A stretch of 64,000 nt of DNA. Source: Loktanella sp. Alg231-35 (GTDB lineage: Bacteria; Pseudomonadota; Alphaproteobacteria; Rhodobacterales; Rhodobacteraceae). The stretch covers positions 310,018-374,017 of the forward strand of contig NZ_FREV01000002.1 in NCBI RefSeq assembly GCF_900143545.1. Reading direction: 5' to 3'. Every line of letters starts with the position of its first letter. The first letter of the stretch is position 1. A program made the position numbers and the translations under genes. The notes under the pieces are model-generated. The model saw only the letters and a list, made by a program, of their open reading frames with translations. It was not told the DNA's origin and made no database searches. This document shows positions 1-9,215 of the stretch, one piece after another.

Positions 1-149
1 GGGCCCGGCAATCAAGACCGGCTGATGAGGGGTGATTGTGATCATGAGACCTTCATGCCGGGTCTGGCTTTTCTGGGCAAGCTGGCATTGAACCTTCGCG
101 CATTTTCCGACATTTTGCACGACGACATATCATTGGCGAGGGCAGCACC

Positions 150-875
150 ATGAGCGACACCGACAAGGCAGCATATAAACGGGTCATGCTGAAGATATCG
201 GGAGAGGCGCTGATGGGCGATACCTCTTTCGGATTGCATCCACCGACGGTGCAGCGCATCGCCAAAGAAGTCAAAACCGTTCATGATCTGGGCGTCGAGA
301 TTTGCATGGTAATCGGCGGCGGCAACATCTTTCGCGGGCTACAAGGTTCTGCGCAGGGGATGGAGCGCACAACCGCCGACTATATGGGCATGCTGGCCAC
401 GGTGATGAACGCGCTGGCGATGCAATCGGCTCTGGAAGAACTGGGGATCCACACGCGGGTGATTTCGGCCATCACGATGAACGAGGTGGCCGAGCCCTAC
501 ATCCGCCGCCGTGCTGTCCGCCACCTAGAGAAAAAGCGGGTCTGCATTTTTGCGGCAGGCACTGGCAATCCTTATTTCACCACCGACACTGCCGCGACCC
601 TGCGGGCCAGCGAAATGAACTGCGAGGCGATATTCAAAGGCACCAAGGTGGATGGTGTCTATGACAAGGATCCTGCCAAACACGATGATGCCACGCGCTA
701 TGAGGTGGTGAGCTATGATGAGGTGCTGCAAAAGCATCTGGGTGTGATGGACGCCAGTGCCATTGCCTTGGCGCGCGACAATGATTTGCCGATCATCGTA
801 TTTTCGCTGGATGATAAGGGCGGGTTCCGCGGTATCCTTGCAGGCGAAGGCACACATACCATCGTGAGGGATTAA
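150..875 (+). CDS. pyrH: UMP kinase
   Basis: Cytosolic kinase that phosphorylates UMP to UDP in pyrimidine synthesis. The 241-aa product has the amino-acid-kinase fold: an N-terminal KISGEAL segment (about residues 15-21), the glycine-rich GGGNIFRG (56-63), and the nucleotide-binding [13 protein letters not shown] (137-149). Length matches the family. A GAGGG element about 10 bases upstream supports the ATG at 150. It is followed by frr, the usual bacterial pairing; tsf and rpsB would be expected upstream but lie outside the window. The first 149 bases contain no gene I can support. Confidence 0.97.
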   Translation: MSDTDKAAYKRVMLKISGEALMGDTSFGLHPPTVQRIAKEVKTVHDLGVEICMVIGGGNIFRGLQGSAQGMERTTADYMGMLATVMNALAMQSALEELGIHTRVISAITMNEVAEPYIRRRAVRHLEKKRVCIFAAGTGNPYFTTDTAATLRASEMNCEAIFKGTKVDGVYDKDPAKHDDATRYEVVSYDEVLQKHLGVMDASAIALARDNDLPIIVFSLDDKGGFRGILAGEGTHTIVRD

Positions 876-885
876 AAGGGGCGGC

Positions 886-957
886 TGCGCCGCATGCCAT
901 TTGTTTGGATGAGGGGCGCTGCCCCTCAAACACCCCGAGATATTTTCAAACAAAAGA
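886..957. repeat. Intergenic hairpin repeat of the Roseobacter type
   Basis: Just after pyrH there is a G/C-rich stretch holding the perfect hairpin TGAGGGGC-GCT-GCCCCTCA (910-928), followed by the tail CACCCCGAGATATTTT and an A-rich stretch with AAACAAAAGAAAC. From memory, stretches of this form (a gggc...gccc hairpin, then ccccgagatatttt and an A-rich tail) recur between genes in Rhodobacteraceae. I saw only one copy in this window, so calling it dispersed is recall, not observation. It may also act as a terminator between pyrH and frr. Confidence 0.5.
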
Positions 958-1074
958 AACGGACTGCGGATAAACTGCACGAAACCTACCGGTTTGCCTG
1001 ACTATACAAGTCCAAGGCTTTGGCCTAAAACGATGAAAAGCCGGGCAAAGCCCGATGGAGAAGAGCAGAACGAT

Positions 1075-1638
1075 ATGGCAGACGATTTTGAAATTGACAC
1101 CGATGACCTGACCCGCCGCATGGAGGGAGCCATCGCCAATCTACGGGTTGAGCTGGCCTCATTGCGCACCGGTCGTGCCTCTGGCTCCATGCTGGAACCT
1201 GTGATGGTTGATGCATATGGCTCGATGACGCCGATCAACCAGGTGGGCACGGTGAACGTGCCGGAACCACGCATGGTGACCATCAACGTCTGGGACAAGG
1301 GCCTTGTTGGAAAAGTAGAAAAAGCCATTCGTGAGAGCGGCTTAGGCATCAATCCTCAACTGAATGGTACAATCATCATGCTGCCCATTCCAGAGCTGAA
1401 CGAAGAGCGCCGCCGCGAGCTGACCAAAGTGGCAGGGCAATATGCCGAAAGCGCGCGGGTCTCGATCCGCAATCTACGTCGCGACGGGATGGACCAGATT
1501 AAAAAGGCCAAATCCGATGGCATGTCCGAGGATGATCAGAAGTTCTGGGAAGGTGCCGTGCAAGAAGTGACGGACGCGCATATCAAGGTGGTCGATCAGA
1601 CCGTTGAAACGAAACAAGCCGAAATTATGCAGGTCTAA
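1075..1638 (+). CDS. frr: Ribosome recycling factor
   Basis: Releases the 70S ribosome from mRNA after termination, together with EF-G. The product is 187 aa, the standard length (about 185). It starts [19 protein letters not shown] and contains the conserved [16 protein letters not shown] region (about 25-40) and the C-terminal helical arm with [12 protein letters not shown]. An in-frame opening reaches back to 994, but the ATG at 1075 is preferred because it gives the family N-terminus and is preceded by a GGAGAAGAG ribosome-binding site. uppS follows after about 30 bases. Confidence 0.97.
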   Translation: MADDFEIDTDDLTRRMEGAIANLRVELASLRTGRASGSMLEPVMVDAYGSMTPINQVGTVNVPEPRMVTINVWDKGLVGKVEKAIRESGLGINPQLNGTIIMLPIPELNEERRRELTKVAGQYAESARVSIRNLRRDGMDQIKKAKSDGMSEDDQKFWEGAVQEVTDAHIKVVDQTVETKQAEIMQV

Positions 1639-1671
1639 CTCACCAGATTTAAGCAACGAGAGGGGCTTTTG

Positions 1672-2403
1672 ATGCCCAAAGATGCAGATGCCAAGGCCGG
1701 CCCGGCCCATGTTGCCATCATTATGGATGGCAATGGCCGTTGGGCGCAGAAACGTGGCCGCCCACGCCTGTTCGGGCATCATGCCGGTGCGCGCAGGGTC
1801 CGCGAGATTGTAGAGGCATGTCCGCAGCTTGGTGTTAAGTATCTGACAATATTTGCGTTTTCGACCGAGAATTGGAAACGTACCCAATCCGAAGTTGCCG
1901 GATTGATGAGCCTGTTTCGCAAGTACCTGAAGCGAGAGGCTGACGATCTTTATCAAAATGGTGTCTGCGTGCGTTTCATCGGCGACCGCATTCGGCTGGA
2001 TGACAAGCTGGTTGCCCTTATGGATGATCTGGAACTGCGCACCGCTGAAAATGACCGGGTTCATTTGACTGTGGCCCTCAACTATGGCGGCCGTGATGAG
2101 GTGACGCGCGCGGCCAAACGGCTGGCCTTTGAAATTGAACAGGGCCGCCTGACCCATCAGGATGTCGATGCCGAAACCCTTGCGGGCTTTCTAGACACCC
2201 ATGTGCTGCCTGATCCTGATCTGGTGATCCGCACCAGTGGCGAGGCACGCATTTCCAACTTTCTGCTATGGCAGTCGGCCTATGCGGAATATGAGTTTGT
2301 TGATACGCTATGGCCTGATTTCACCGCAGAGGAATTCGCCAGCGTGTTGAATTCATACGCGAAACGTGACCGCCGTTTTGGTGCGGCACGGGTCTGTGAA
2401 TGA
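1672..2403 (+). CDS. uppS: Undecaprenyl diphosphate synthase
   Basis: Cis-prenyltransferase that adds isopentenyl diphosphate units to farnesyl diphosphate to give undecaprenyl diphosphate, the carrier lipid for peptidoglycan and O-antigen. The 243-aa product has the catalytic IIMDGNGRWAQKRG motif with Asp at about 19, the FAFSTENWKR motif, and the C-terminal IRTSGEARISNFL substrate-binding region. A GAGAGGGG element precedes the ATG at 1672; a TTG three bases earlier is in frame but less likely. The stop overlaps the cdsA start (ATGA at 2400), so the two are translationally coupled. Confidence 0.97.
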   Translation: MPKDADAKAGPAHVAIIMDGNGRWAQKRGRPRLFGHHAGARRVREIVEACPQLGVKYLTIFAFSTENWKRTQSEVAGLMSLFRKYLKREADDLYQNGVCVRFIGDRIRLDDKLVALMDDLELRTAENDRVHLTVALNYGGRDEVTRAAKRLAFEIEQGRLTHQDVDAETLAGFLDTHVLPDPDLVIRTSGEARISNFLLWQSAYAEYEFVDTLWPDFTAEEFASVLNSYAKRDRRFGAARVCE

Positions 2404-3203
2404 CAACGCCGTCCCCGAACCCCACTAAATGGGATGATCTGACCGTCCGAATGGCGTCCAGTGCCGTGATGGTGGTTGTCGGGGCCTTTGGGGTCATTAT
2501 GGGCGGCGTCTGGTTTCAGATGCTGGTGGTTTTTGTAACCGCTGTGATGGTCTGGGAATTGTGGATGATGATCCGTCCCGACGAGCCGACCAAGGGCATG
2601 TTGCTGGCGGCTTTGGTGGCTTCGGTGATGTCGGGGCAGTTGGCTGATGGCACGCTTTGGGGCATGCTTTTGTTCCTTGTGGTGCCGGCGATTGGTGCGA
2701 CCCAACTGAAGACTGAGATTAAGACCTTCTTTGTCTTTGCCGTTGGCATTCAGCTTGCGGGCTGGGGGTTGGTGCATTTCCGCATGGATTATGGGTTTTT
2801 CTGGCTGCTTTGGCTGATGTCCGTGGTCATTGTAACGGATATCTTTGGTTATTTTGCCGGTAAATCCTTGGGCGGGCCCAAGTTCTGGCCAGCGATCAGC
2901 CCCAAGAAAACCTGGAGCGGCACGATTGCCGGTTGGGTCGGGGCAGCACTGGTCGGCTTTGTCTTTACGCTGTTCACCGATGCTGGGCTGTGGATCATTG
3001 TGATTTCCATGGTGTTGAGCTTTGCTGGACAGATGGGCGATATCGCGGAAAGTTCGCTGAAACGGCGGATGGGCGTTAAGGACAGTTCCACCCTGATCCC
3101 CGGCCATGGCGGGCTTTTTGACCGCTTTGATGCGCTTTTGGGGGCGTCGCTGTTTTTGATCGTCGTTGCGGATATATTTGACGTGCCCGGGGTTGTCTTT
3201 TGA
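2400..3203 (+). CDS. cdsA: Phosphatidate cytidylyltransferase
   Basis: Membrane enzyme that converts phosphatidate and CTP to CDP-diacylglycerol, the precursor of all phospholipids. The 267-aa product has multiple hydrophobic segments and the CDS signature in its middle: VTDIFGYFAGKSLGGPKFW, directly followed by the conserved SPKKTWSGTIAG. A second conserved cluster, GQMGDIAESSLKRRMGVKD, lies near residue 200. It overlaps uppS by four bases and dxr by four bases (TTGA), so it sits in a tightly coupled envelope operon. Confidence 0.96.
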   Translation: MTTPSPNPTKWDDLTVRMASSAVMVVVGAFGVIMGGVWFQMLVVFVTAVMVWELWMMIRPDEPTKGMLLAALVASVMSGQLADGTLWGMLLFLVVPAIGATQLKTEIKTFFVFAVGIQLAGWGLVHFRMDYGFFWLLWLMSVVIVTDIFGYFAGKSLGGPKFWPAISPKKTWSGTIAGWVGAALVGFVFTLFTDAGLWIIVISMVLSFAGQMGDIAESSLKRRMGVKDSSTLIPGHGGLFDRFDALLGASLFLIVVADIFDVPGVVF

Positions 3204-4369
3204 GGCGGATTTCGGTGTTCGGGGCAACCGGATCGGTGGGGCAAAGCGCGCTTGATCTGGTGGCGCGTGATGCGGGCGCATATGATGTTGTGGCGCTCAC
3301 CGGTGGGCGCAATGTGGTGCAATTGGCCAAGGATGCGCAAGCATTGGGCGCTGATCTGGCAGTGACCTGCTACCCGGAGTGTTATCAGGACCTCAAGGAT
3401 TTGTTGGCCGGAACGGGCATTGCGGTTGCCGCAGGGCCAGCGGCCGTGGCAGAGGCCGCAGCGCGCGAAGCTGACTGGGCCTTGTCGGCGATTGTGGGCG
3501 CTGCAGGGCTGGTACCGGGGCTGACCGCACTTGCGCAGGGCAACACGCTGGCATTGGCCAATAAGGAATCGCTGGTGACCGCTGGTCCTTTGCTTTTGGG
3601 TGAGGCCAAGGCGCATGGCGCAACGGTTTTGCCGGTCGACAGTGAGCATTCAGCGGTGTTTCAGGCGCTGGTCGGCGAAGATATGACAGCGGTAGAACGG
3701 GTGATTATCACCGCATCGGGGGGGGCATTCCGGGATTGGCCGGTAGAAAAACTGGCCACAGCGACACTGGCCGAAGCCTCAAACCACCCGAATTGGGACA
3801 TGGGCCAGCGCATCACGATTGACAGCGCATCCATGTTTAACAAAGCGATGGAGCTGATTGAAACAAAAGAGTTTTTTAACGTATCTTCGGATATGATCGA
3901 GGTGTTGGTGCATCGCGAAAGCCTGATCCACGCGATGGTAGGTTTCAACGACGGGGCGCTGATGGCCCATGTCGGGCCGCCGGATATGCGGCACGCGATT
4001 GGCTATGCTCTGCATTGGCCAGAACGAAGGACCCTGCCGGTGGAACGCCTTGACCTAGCGAAAATCGGCAAACTGACGTTTGAGGCGCCCGATGCCGCGC
4101 GCTACCCCGCGCTGGCGCTTGCGACGCGCGTGATGGAGCAGGGCGGTCTGTCCGGTGCGGCGTTCAACGCCGCCAAGGAACGCGCGCTGGATGGGTTTAT
4201 CGCTGGTGAAATTGGTTTCTTGGATATGTCGCGGGTTGTTGCCGCCACGCTCGACAAAATGTCATCGCAGACGGGGGTGCAAACCGCAGATATTACGCTA
4301 GATAGCGTGTTAGAGACCGACAGGCTGGCCCGCATTTACGCGGGCGAGGCCTTTGGCCAGCTAGGATAG
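3200..4369 (+). CDS. dxr: 1-deoxy-D-xylulose-5-phosphate reductoisomerase
   Basis: Second step of the MEP isoprenoid pathway, reducing and rearranging DXP to MEP with NADPH. The 389-aa product begins with the Rossmann motif GATGSVGQSALDL (about 8-20) and has ANKESLVTAG, the metal-binding DSEHSAVFQ, and the substrate loop HPNWDMGQRITIDSASMFNK. The only start that keeps the Rossmann beta strand is TTG at 3200, overlapping the cdsA stop, which implies expression by coupling. The MEP genes ispD and ispF lie in the same window as a fusion at 28.4-29.5 kb. Confidence 0.95.
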   Translation: MRRISVFGATGSVGQSALDLVARDAGAYDVVALTGGRNVVQLAKDAQALGADLAVTCYPECYQDLKDLLAGTGIAVAAGPAAVAEAAAREADWALSAIVGAAGLVPGLTALAQGNTLALANKESLVTAGPLLLGEAKAHGATVLPVDSEHSAVFQALVGEDMTAVERVIITASGGAFRDWPVEKLATATLAEASNHPNWDMGQRITIDSASMFNKAMELIETKEFFNVSSDMIEVLVHRESLIHAMVGFNDGALMAHVGPPDMRHAIGYALHWPERRTLPVERLDLAKIGKLTFEAPDAARYPALALATRVMEQGGLSGAAFNAAKERALDGFIAGEIGFLDMSRVVAATLDKMSSQTGVQTADITLDSVLETDRLARIYAGEAFGQLG

Positions 4370-4373
4370 CGCT

Positions 4374-5708
4374 TTGGACCTGACACAATTCGTACCGATG
4401 TTTGGCAGTTTTGCCTTTATGATTGTGGCTTTTGTTGTGGCACTTTCCGTCATCGTGGCGATCCACGAGTACGGCCATTACATCGTCGGGCGCTGGTGCG
4501 GCATTCATGCTGATGTGTTTTCATTGGGCTTTGGACCGGTGGTTTATAGCCGTGTTGATAAACGCGGCACCCAGTGGCAGGTCGCGGCACTGCCCCTTGG
4601 TGGATATGTAAAATTCATGGGTGATGCCAATGCGGCCAGCGTGGGCAGTGACGGTGAAGTGGCAGAGGCCGATTTGCGGCACACGATGCTGGGCGCGCCT
4701 TTGTGGGCGCGCACGGCGACAGTGGCGGCAGGGCCGGTTTTCAACTTTATTCTGGCGATTGCGATCTTTACCGGCTCGATCATGTATCAGGGCCGGTCAG
4801 TTGATCCGCTGACCTTTGAAGAGTTGCGGCCATTGCCAGCAAGTTTTGAAAGCGACCTGCAATCCGGCGATATCTTTGTGGCGGTTGAGGGCTTTGCCTT
4901 TGATGATCCAACGCGTGAAGTGTCGCTTGTTGATCTGGTGCCGGTGCAAGAACGTCTGGATTACACTGTCATCCGTGACGGGCGTGAAATTACTGTGGAT
5001 GGCCCGTATTATTTCCCCGCCGCGGTGTCCAGCGTTAGCCCGCGCTCTGCTGCCGATGATGCAGATATCAAAGTGAACGACGTGATCACCGCGATTGACG
5101 GCGTGCGCATCTACGCGTTTTCGCAGGTGCAAAAGATGGTTCTGGCCGCTGAAGGGGCCGCGATGGATTTCACGATCTGGCGTGAAGGCGAAACGCTGGT
5201 CAAGACGATTGCCCCGCGCCGGGTTGATCTGCCCAACCCCGAAGGTGGGTTTGAAACACGCTGGCTGATCGGGATTACGGGTACGATCTTTTTTGAAGAG
5301 ATGCGCGGTTCTGTTGGTGCCTGGGAGGCTTTGACCATCGGGGTTGAAGGGCTGTGGGACACGATGACCACGTCGCTTTCGGCGCTGCAACATATTATTT
5401 TTGGCAAGATATCGACCTGTAATCTGTCCGGGCCGGTTGGCATCGCCGAAACCAGCGGATCAATGGCCGAGCAGGGCGCGCAGAGCTTTATCTGGTTCAT
5501 TGGTGCCTTGTCGGCTGCCGTTGGCCTGATCAATCTTTTCCCGATCCCTGTCCTGGATGGTGGCCATCTGGTGTTTTATGCCTATGAGGCCATCGCCCGG
5601 CGCAAGCCAAGTGATCGCGCCGTGCAGGTCTTTATGTTTGTGGGCCTGTCGCTGATCCTGACGATGATGATGTTCACGATTTTGAACGACACGATCCTCT
5701 GCCCATAA
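4374..5708 (+). CDS. rseP: RIP metalloprotease, site-2 protease family
   Basis: Intramembrane zinc protease that in relatives cleaves anti-sigma factors or clears signal peptides. The 444-aa product has the HEYGH zinc motif at about 31-35 inside the first membrane helix, two central PDZ-like regions (around 130-290), and the second active-site motif NLFPIPVLDGGH near residue 395 followed by two membrane segments. The start is taken as TTG at 4374, four bases after the dxr stop, because MDL...F is how relatives begin; the first in-frame ATG is at 4398. It sits directly upstream of bamA, as usual. Confidence 0.93.
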   Translation: MDLTQFVPMFGSFAFMIVAFVVALSVIVAIHEYGHYIVGRWCGIHADVFSLGFGPVVYSRVDKRGTQWQVAALPLGGYVKFMGDANAASVGSDGEVAEADLRHTMLGAPLWARTATVAAGPVFNFILAIAIFTGSIMYQGRSVDPLTFEELRPLPASFESDLQSGDIFVAVEGFAFDDPTREVSLVDLVPVQERLDYTVIRDGREITVDGPYYFPAAVSSVSPRSAADDADIKVNDVITAIDGVRIYAFSQVQKMVLAAEGAAMDFTIWREGETLVKTIAPRRVDLPNPEGGFETRWLIGITGTIFFEEMRGSVGAWEALTIGVEGLWDTMTTSLSALQHIIFGKISTCNLSGPVGIAETSGSMAEQGAQSFIWFIGALSAAVGLINLFPIPVLDGGHLVFYAYEAIARRKPSDRAVQVFMFVGLSLILTMMMFTILNDTILCP

Positions 5709-5803
5709 ACGGGCTGCGTGAATTTCACCGTTTGCCGTTTTGACATCGCCCCCCAATCCCGCTACTCCAAACCCCAAGAGAAACGTTGGTTAAGGCGGGC
5801 AAA

Positions 5804-8110
5804 ATGGCGACAGGTGTGGGGCGCGCAATCGCGCAGGGCGTAGGGGCAATGCGGATCGCATTGGCAGCGTCGGTTTTGACGGTTTTGATGGCAGGCATAG
5901 CCGCCGCGCAGAGCTTTTCATTCAACAGTTTCGTCATTGAAGGCAACCAGCGGGTTGCCGATGGCACGATCCTGACCTTTGGTGATCTTGAACCGGGCGC
6001 CGCTTTGTCGACGGCTGGCTTGAATGACGCCGGGCAGAACATCCGTGGGTCAGGCCTATTTGAAAGCGTGGAACTTATCCCGCAAGGCCGCACCCTCGTC
6101 ATCCGGGTTGTCGAATACCCCACGATCAACCGCATCAATATCGAAGGTAACACCCGCGTGCGTGACGCGGAATTGCTGCCTTTGTTGCAATCCCAGCCGC
6201 GCCGCGTCTTCACCCCAGAACAGGCAGAGACCGACACCGCCATCCTGACGGAAGTTTACGCACGCGAGGGGCGCATCAACGCCTCTGTGACGCCGCGCAT
6301 CATTCGCCAAAGCGAAAACCGCGTCGATCTGGTGTTTGAAGTTGTCGAATCTGCCGTGACCGAGATTGAGCGGATCAGCTTTATCGGCAACCGCACATAT
6401 TCCGAAGGCCGCCTGCGCCGGGTGCTTGAATCCAAACAGGCAGGGCTGCTGCGGGCGATCATTTCCCGCGACACATTCTCGCCCGAGCGCGTTGAACAGG
6501 ACCGGCAAGTTCTTACTGATTTCTATCAATCGCGTGGCCATGTGGATTTTGTGATCCAGAACGTCGACGTGGCGCTGACGCGTGAACGCGACGCCTATCT
6601 GGTGACGTATAACCTGCGCGAAGGGCAGAAATTTGAATTCGGCGATGTCACTGTCACCAGCGAAATCACTGGCGTGAGTGCGGCGGATTTTCAGGGTGTC
6701 GTCAAAGCGCGCATGGGTGCCACATATTCACCGGTGCCAATTGACGACGACATCACCCGCCTGGAGGCACGGGCCGATGATCTGGGCCTGCGCTTTGTGC
6801 GGATTGACCCACGCATCAGCCGCGATGCCCGTGGTCTGATGATCAACGTCAACTACGTGCTGGTGCCCGGCCCACGTGTGTTTGTTGAACGCATTGATAT
6901 CGAGGGCAATGGCACAACGCTGGACCGTGTCATCCGTAACCAGTTCCGGCTGGTGGAGGGTGACCCCTTGAACCCCCGCGAGATTGAAGCCAGCGCCCGC
7001 CGCATCCGTGGCCTTGGCTTTTTCCAGAACGTTGCTGTCGATACCCGCCGCGGCACCGCAGACGATCAGGTGATCGTTGATGTGGATGTGACAGAAGGGC
7101 CAACAGGGACCCTGTCTTTTGGGGCAAACTACAACTCAGATGCAGGCCTTGGGCTGTTGGCATCTTACCGGCAAAGCAACTTTCAAGGTCGCGGCCAACG
7201 GTTGGATTTCGATATCTCAACAGCGGAATCAAACCGCCGCTTGAGTTTCGCCTTCACCGAACCGCAGCTTTTGGGCCGGCAACTTGCCGGGAGCGTCAAC
7301 CTCTCCTACGCAACGACCGACAACGAGAACGCACTTTATGACACTGAAAAGCTCCGGTTTAGTCCTGCCATCACATTCCCAGTGAGCGAGCAGGGCCGTC
7401 TGCGGCTGTTCTACGCGCTGGAGTATAATGACCTTACAGATGTTTCCAGTTCCGCCAGTCAGATCATCCGGAATGAAGCGGCCGAAGAAGGCGTTTGGAC
7501 CAATGCCATCGGCTATACCTATAGTTTCGATAACCGACGTTCTGGGCTGAACCCCAACGCAGGCATTGTGCTGCGGTTCGGGCAGGAGTTCGGATTTGGC
7601 GACAGCCAGTTTATCAAAACCACCGCCCTTGCCGGCGCAGAGACGAAAATCCTGAACGAAGAGGTTACGCTGCGCGCCACCGTGGAAGGCGGGTTGCTTA
7701 GCTATCAGGACGGCTCAAGCCGTGTCACGGATCGCTTTTTTCTGGGCAGCCGTGTGATGCGCGGTTTCACTGCGGGCGGTGTCGGCCCGCGTGATGACGC
7801 AACTGACGATGCCTTGGGCGGCAACGCCTTTTCCGTGCTGCGCCTTGAAACCGAATTCCCGCTGGGTCTGCCCAGCGAATACGGCATCAGCGGCGGTGCG
7901 TTCATCGACTACGGCTCGGTCTGGGATGTTGGCGAAACATTCGGTGAGGCAGTCATCTATGATGATTTCACGCCGCGTGCAGTGGCTGGCCTTTCGATCT
8001 TTTGGACCACTCCCCTTGGGCCATTACGGTTCAACTTTACCGAACCTCTGGAAGTGGAAGATCGGGACGAGACGCGGAGTTTTGACCTGACAATTTCCAC
8101 GAGCTTTTGA
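5804..8110 (+). CDS. bamA: Outer-membrane protein assembly factor BamA
   Basis: Central subunit of the BAM complex that folds beta-barrel proteins into the outer membrane. After a signal peptide ending ...AGIAAAQ there are five POTRA repeats (mature residues up to about 400; see FVIEGNQRVADGTI and INIEGNTRVRDAELL) and a C-terminal 16-strand barrel with the VMRGF motif and a terminal aromatic residue (ISTSF). About 768 aa, normal for the family. Starts are possible at 5786 (TTG), 5804 (ATG) and 5849 (ATG, with AGGGG upstream and a compact signal peptide); 5804 is chosen with moderate confidence. The stop overlaps the skp start. Confidence 0.95.
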   Translation: MATGVGRAIAQGVGAMRIALAASVLTVLMAGIAAAQSFSFNSFVIEGNQRVADGTILTFGDLEPGAALSTAGLNDAGQNIRGSGLFESVELIPQGRTLVIRVVEYPTINRINIEGNTRVRDAELLPLLQSQPRRVFTPEQAETDTAILTEVYAREGRINASVTPRIIRQSENRVDLVFEVVESAVTEIERISFIGNRTYSEGRLRRVLESKQAGLLRAIISRDTFSPERVEQDRQVLTDFYQSRGHVDFVIQNVDVALTRERDAYLVTYNLREGQKFEFGDVTVTSEITGVSAADFQGVVKARMGATYSPVPIDDDITRLEARADDLGLRFVRIDPRISRDARGLMINVNYVLVPGPRVFVERIDIEGNGTTLDRVIRNQFRLVEGDPLNPREIEASARRIRGLGFFQNVAVDTRRGTADDQVIVDVDVTEGPTGTLSFGANYNSDAGLGLLASYRQSNFQGRGQRLDFDISTAESNRRLSFAFTEPQLLGRQLAGSVNLSYATTDNENALYDTEKLRFSPAITFPVSEQGRLRLFYALEYNDLTDVSSSASQIIRNEAAEEGVWTNAIGYTYSFDNRRSGLNPNAGIVLRFGQEFGFGDSQFIKTTALAGAETKILNEEVTLRATVEGGLLSYQDGSSRVTDRFFLGSRVMRGFTAGGVGPRDDATDDALGGNAFSVLRLETEFPLGLPSEYGISGGAFIDYGSVWDVGETFGEAVIYDDFTPRAVAGLSIFWTTPLGPLRFNFTEPLEVEDRDETRSFDLTISTSF

Positions 8111-8631
8111 TGCTTTGGCTGCGCGCATGTCTTGTTTGGCTTGTGCTGGCGATCCCTGCGGCGGCACAGCAAAGCTCGCCGCAGATCCTGATCATCGACA
8201 GCGAGCGGCTGTTCTTCGAAACCCTCTATGGGCGGCGGATCGCGGAAGATTTGGCAAAGCGAACCGCCGAACTCCAGGCCGAAAACGACCGGATCGTGGA
8301 AACACTCACGCAGGAAGAGCGTAGCCTCACCCTGCGCCGCCCGGAGATGACGCCGGAAGAATTCCGCGCGGAATCAGAGGCATTTGATGCCAAGGTGCAG
8401 GATGTGCGCCGGGTGCGCGATTCTAAGAATGTGGAACTTCAGGTTGCCTCGGCCGAGGCCCGTGCCCGGTTTGAAGAACGCGTTCAGGGGATCGTCGCCA
8501 ACATTATGCTCGAACGTGGTGCGGCCATGGTCATGGAACAACGCAATGTGGTTCTTTCTGTGCGTGCGGCCAATATCACCGATGATGCAATCGTGCGGAT
8601 CGACGCTGAATTGGGTAATGGTGACAGGTAG
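8110..8631 (+). CDS. skp: OmpH/Skp-family periplasmic chaperone
   Basis: Periplasmic chaperone that holds unfolded outer-membrane proteins on the way to BamA. The 173-aa product has a signal peptide (about residues 1-20, ending PAAAQ), a short strand (ILIIDSERLFFETLYGRRI), and a long charged, coiled-coil-prone helical body (about 45-140), the jellyfish-tentacle layout of Skp. The ATG at 8110 shares one base with the bamA stop. In enterobacteria lpxD follows; here the next gene is fabZ. Confidence 0.9.
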   Translation: MLWLRACLVWLVLAIPAAAQQSSPQILIIDSERLFFETLYGRRIAEDLAKRTAELQAENDRIVETLTQEERSLTLRRPEMTPEEFRAESEAFDAKVQDVRRVRDSKNVELQVASAEARARFEERVQGIVANIMLERGAAMVMEQRNVVLSVRAANITDDAIVRIDAELGNGDR

Positions 8632-8753
8632 CGCGCGCTTGCCCGTGCTGATCTGCCTTGCTAGTGATGGGATTGAGCGCTGCGTGAAGAAACCTGAATC
8701 ACCTACCGCTATAGGCGGCCCAAAACCGCAGTAATATCAAGGAGCCGCCCGCG

Positions 8754-9215
8754 ATGACTGAACCTGTCACGACCGCAGATATCCAACTGATCCAGAAAAT
8801 TCTGCCACATCGTTACCCGTTTCTGCTGGTTGATAAGGTCCATAGCATCAATGGCACGACCTCTGCCGTGGGCATCAAGAATGTCACCATGAACGAACCG
8901 CATTTTCAGGGCCATTTCCCCGGCAATCCCATCATGCCCGGCGTGACCATTGTTGAAGCAATGGCGCAAACGACCGCCGTGATGGTGGGCGCGTCATTGG
9001 GCCTGACCGAGGGCAATCTTCTGGTCTATTTCATGGCCATTGATGGCTGCAAGTTCCGTCGCAAAGTGGTGCCCGGTGACGTGCTTGAGATGCACGTAGA
9101 AACCACGCGCGGCAAACCCGGTGGCAAGGTCTGGCGCTTTAAAGGGACCGCCCTTGTCGAAGGTGAAATGGCTGCCGAAGCAGAATTCACAGCGATGATG
9201 GATATGCAAGACTGA
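8754..9215 (+). CDS. fabZ: 3-hydroxyacyl-ACP dehydratase FabZ
   Basis: Dehydrates beta-hydroxyacyl-ACP in fatty-acid elongation and competes with lipid A synthesis for the same substrate. The 153-aa hot-dog protein has the active-site segment [20 protein letters not shown] with catalytic His54 and Glu68 and the leading [15 protein letters not shown] lies 10 bases before the ATG. The stop overlaps the lpxA start (TGATG). It opens the fabZ-lpxA-lpxI-lpxB subunit of the operon after a 120-base gap. Confidence 0.97.
   Translation: MTEPVTTADIQLIQKILPHRYPFLLVDKVHSINGTTSAVGIKNVTMNEPHFQGHFPGNPIMPGVTIVEAMAQTTAVMVGASLGLTEGNLLVYFMAIDGCKFRRKVVPGDVLEMHVETTRGKPGGKVWRFKGTALVEGEMAAEAEFTAMMDMQD

Noticed and set aside
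1..149. A gene at the left edge of the window
   Set aside because: Short minus-strand openings exist there but have no family features, and they run antisense into the pyrH start.
2280..3281. Long minus-strand opening (333 codons) opposite cdsA
   Set aside because: His/Gln/Arg-rich composition typical of the antisense frame of a GC-rich gene; cdsA is certain on the other strand.
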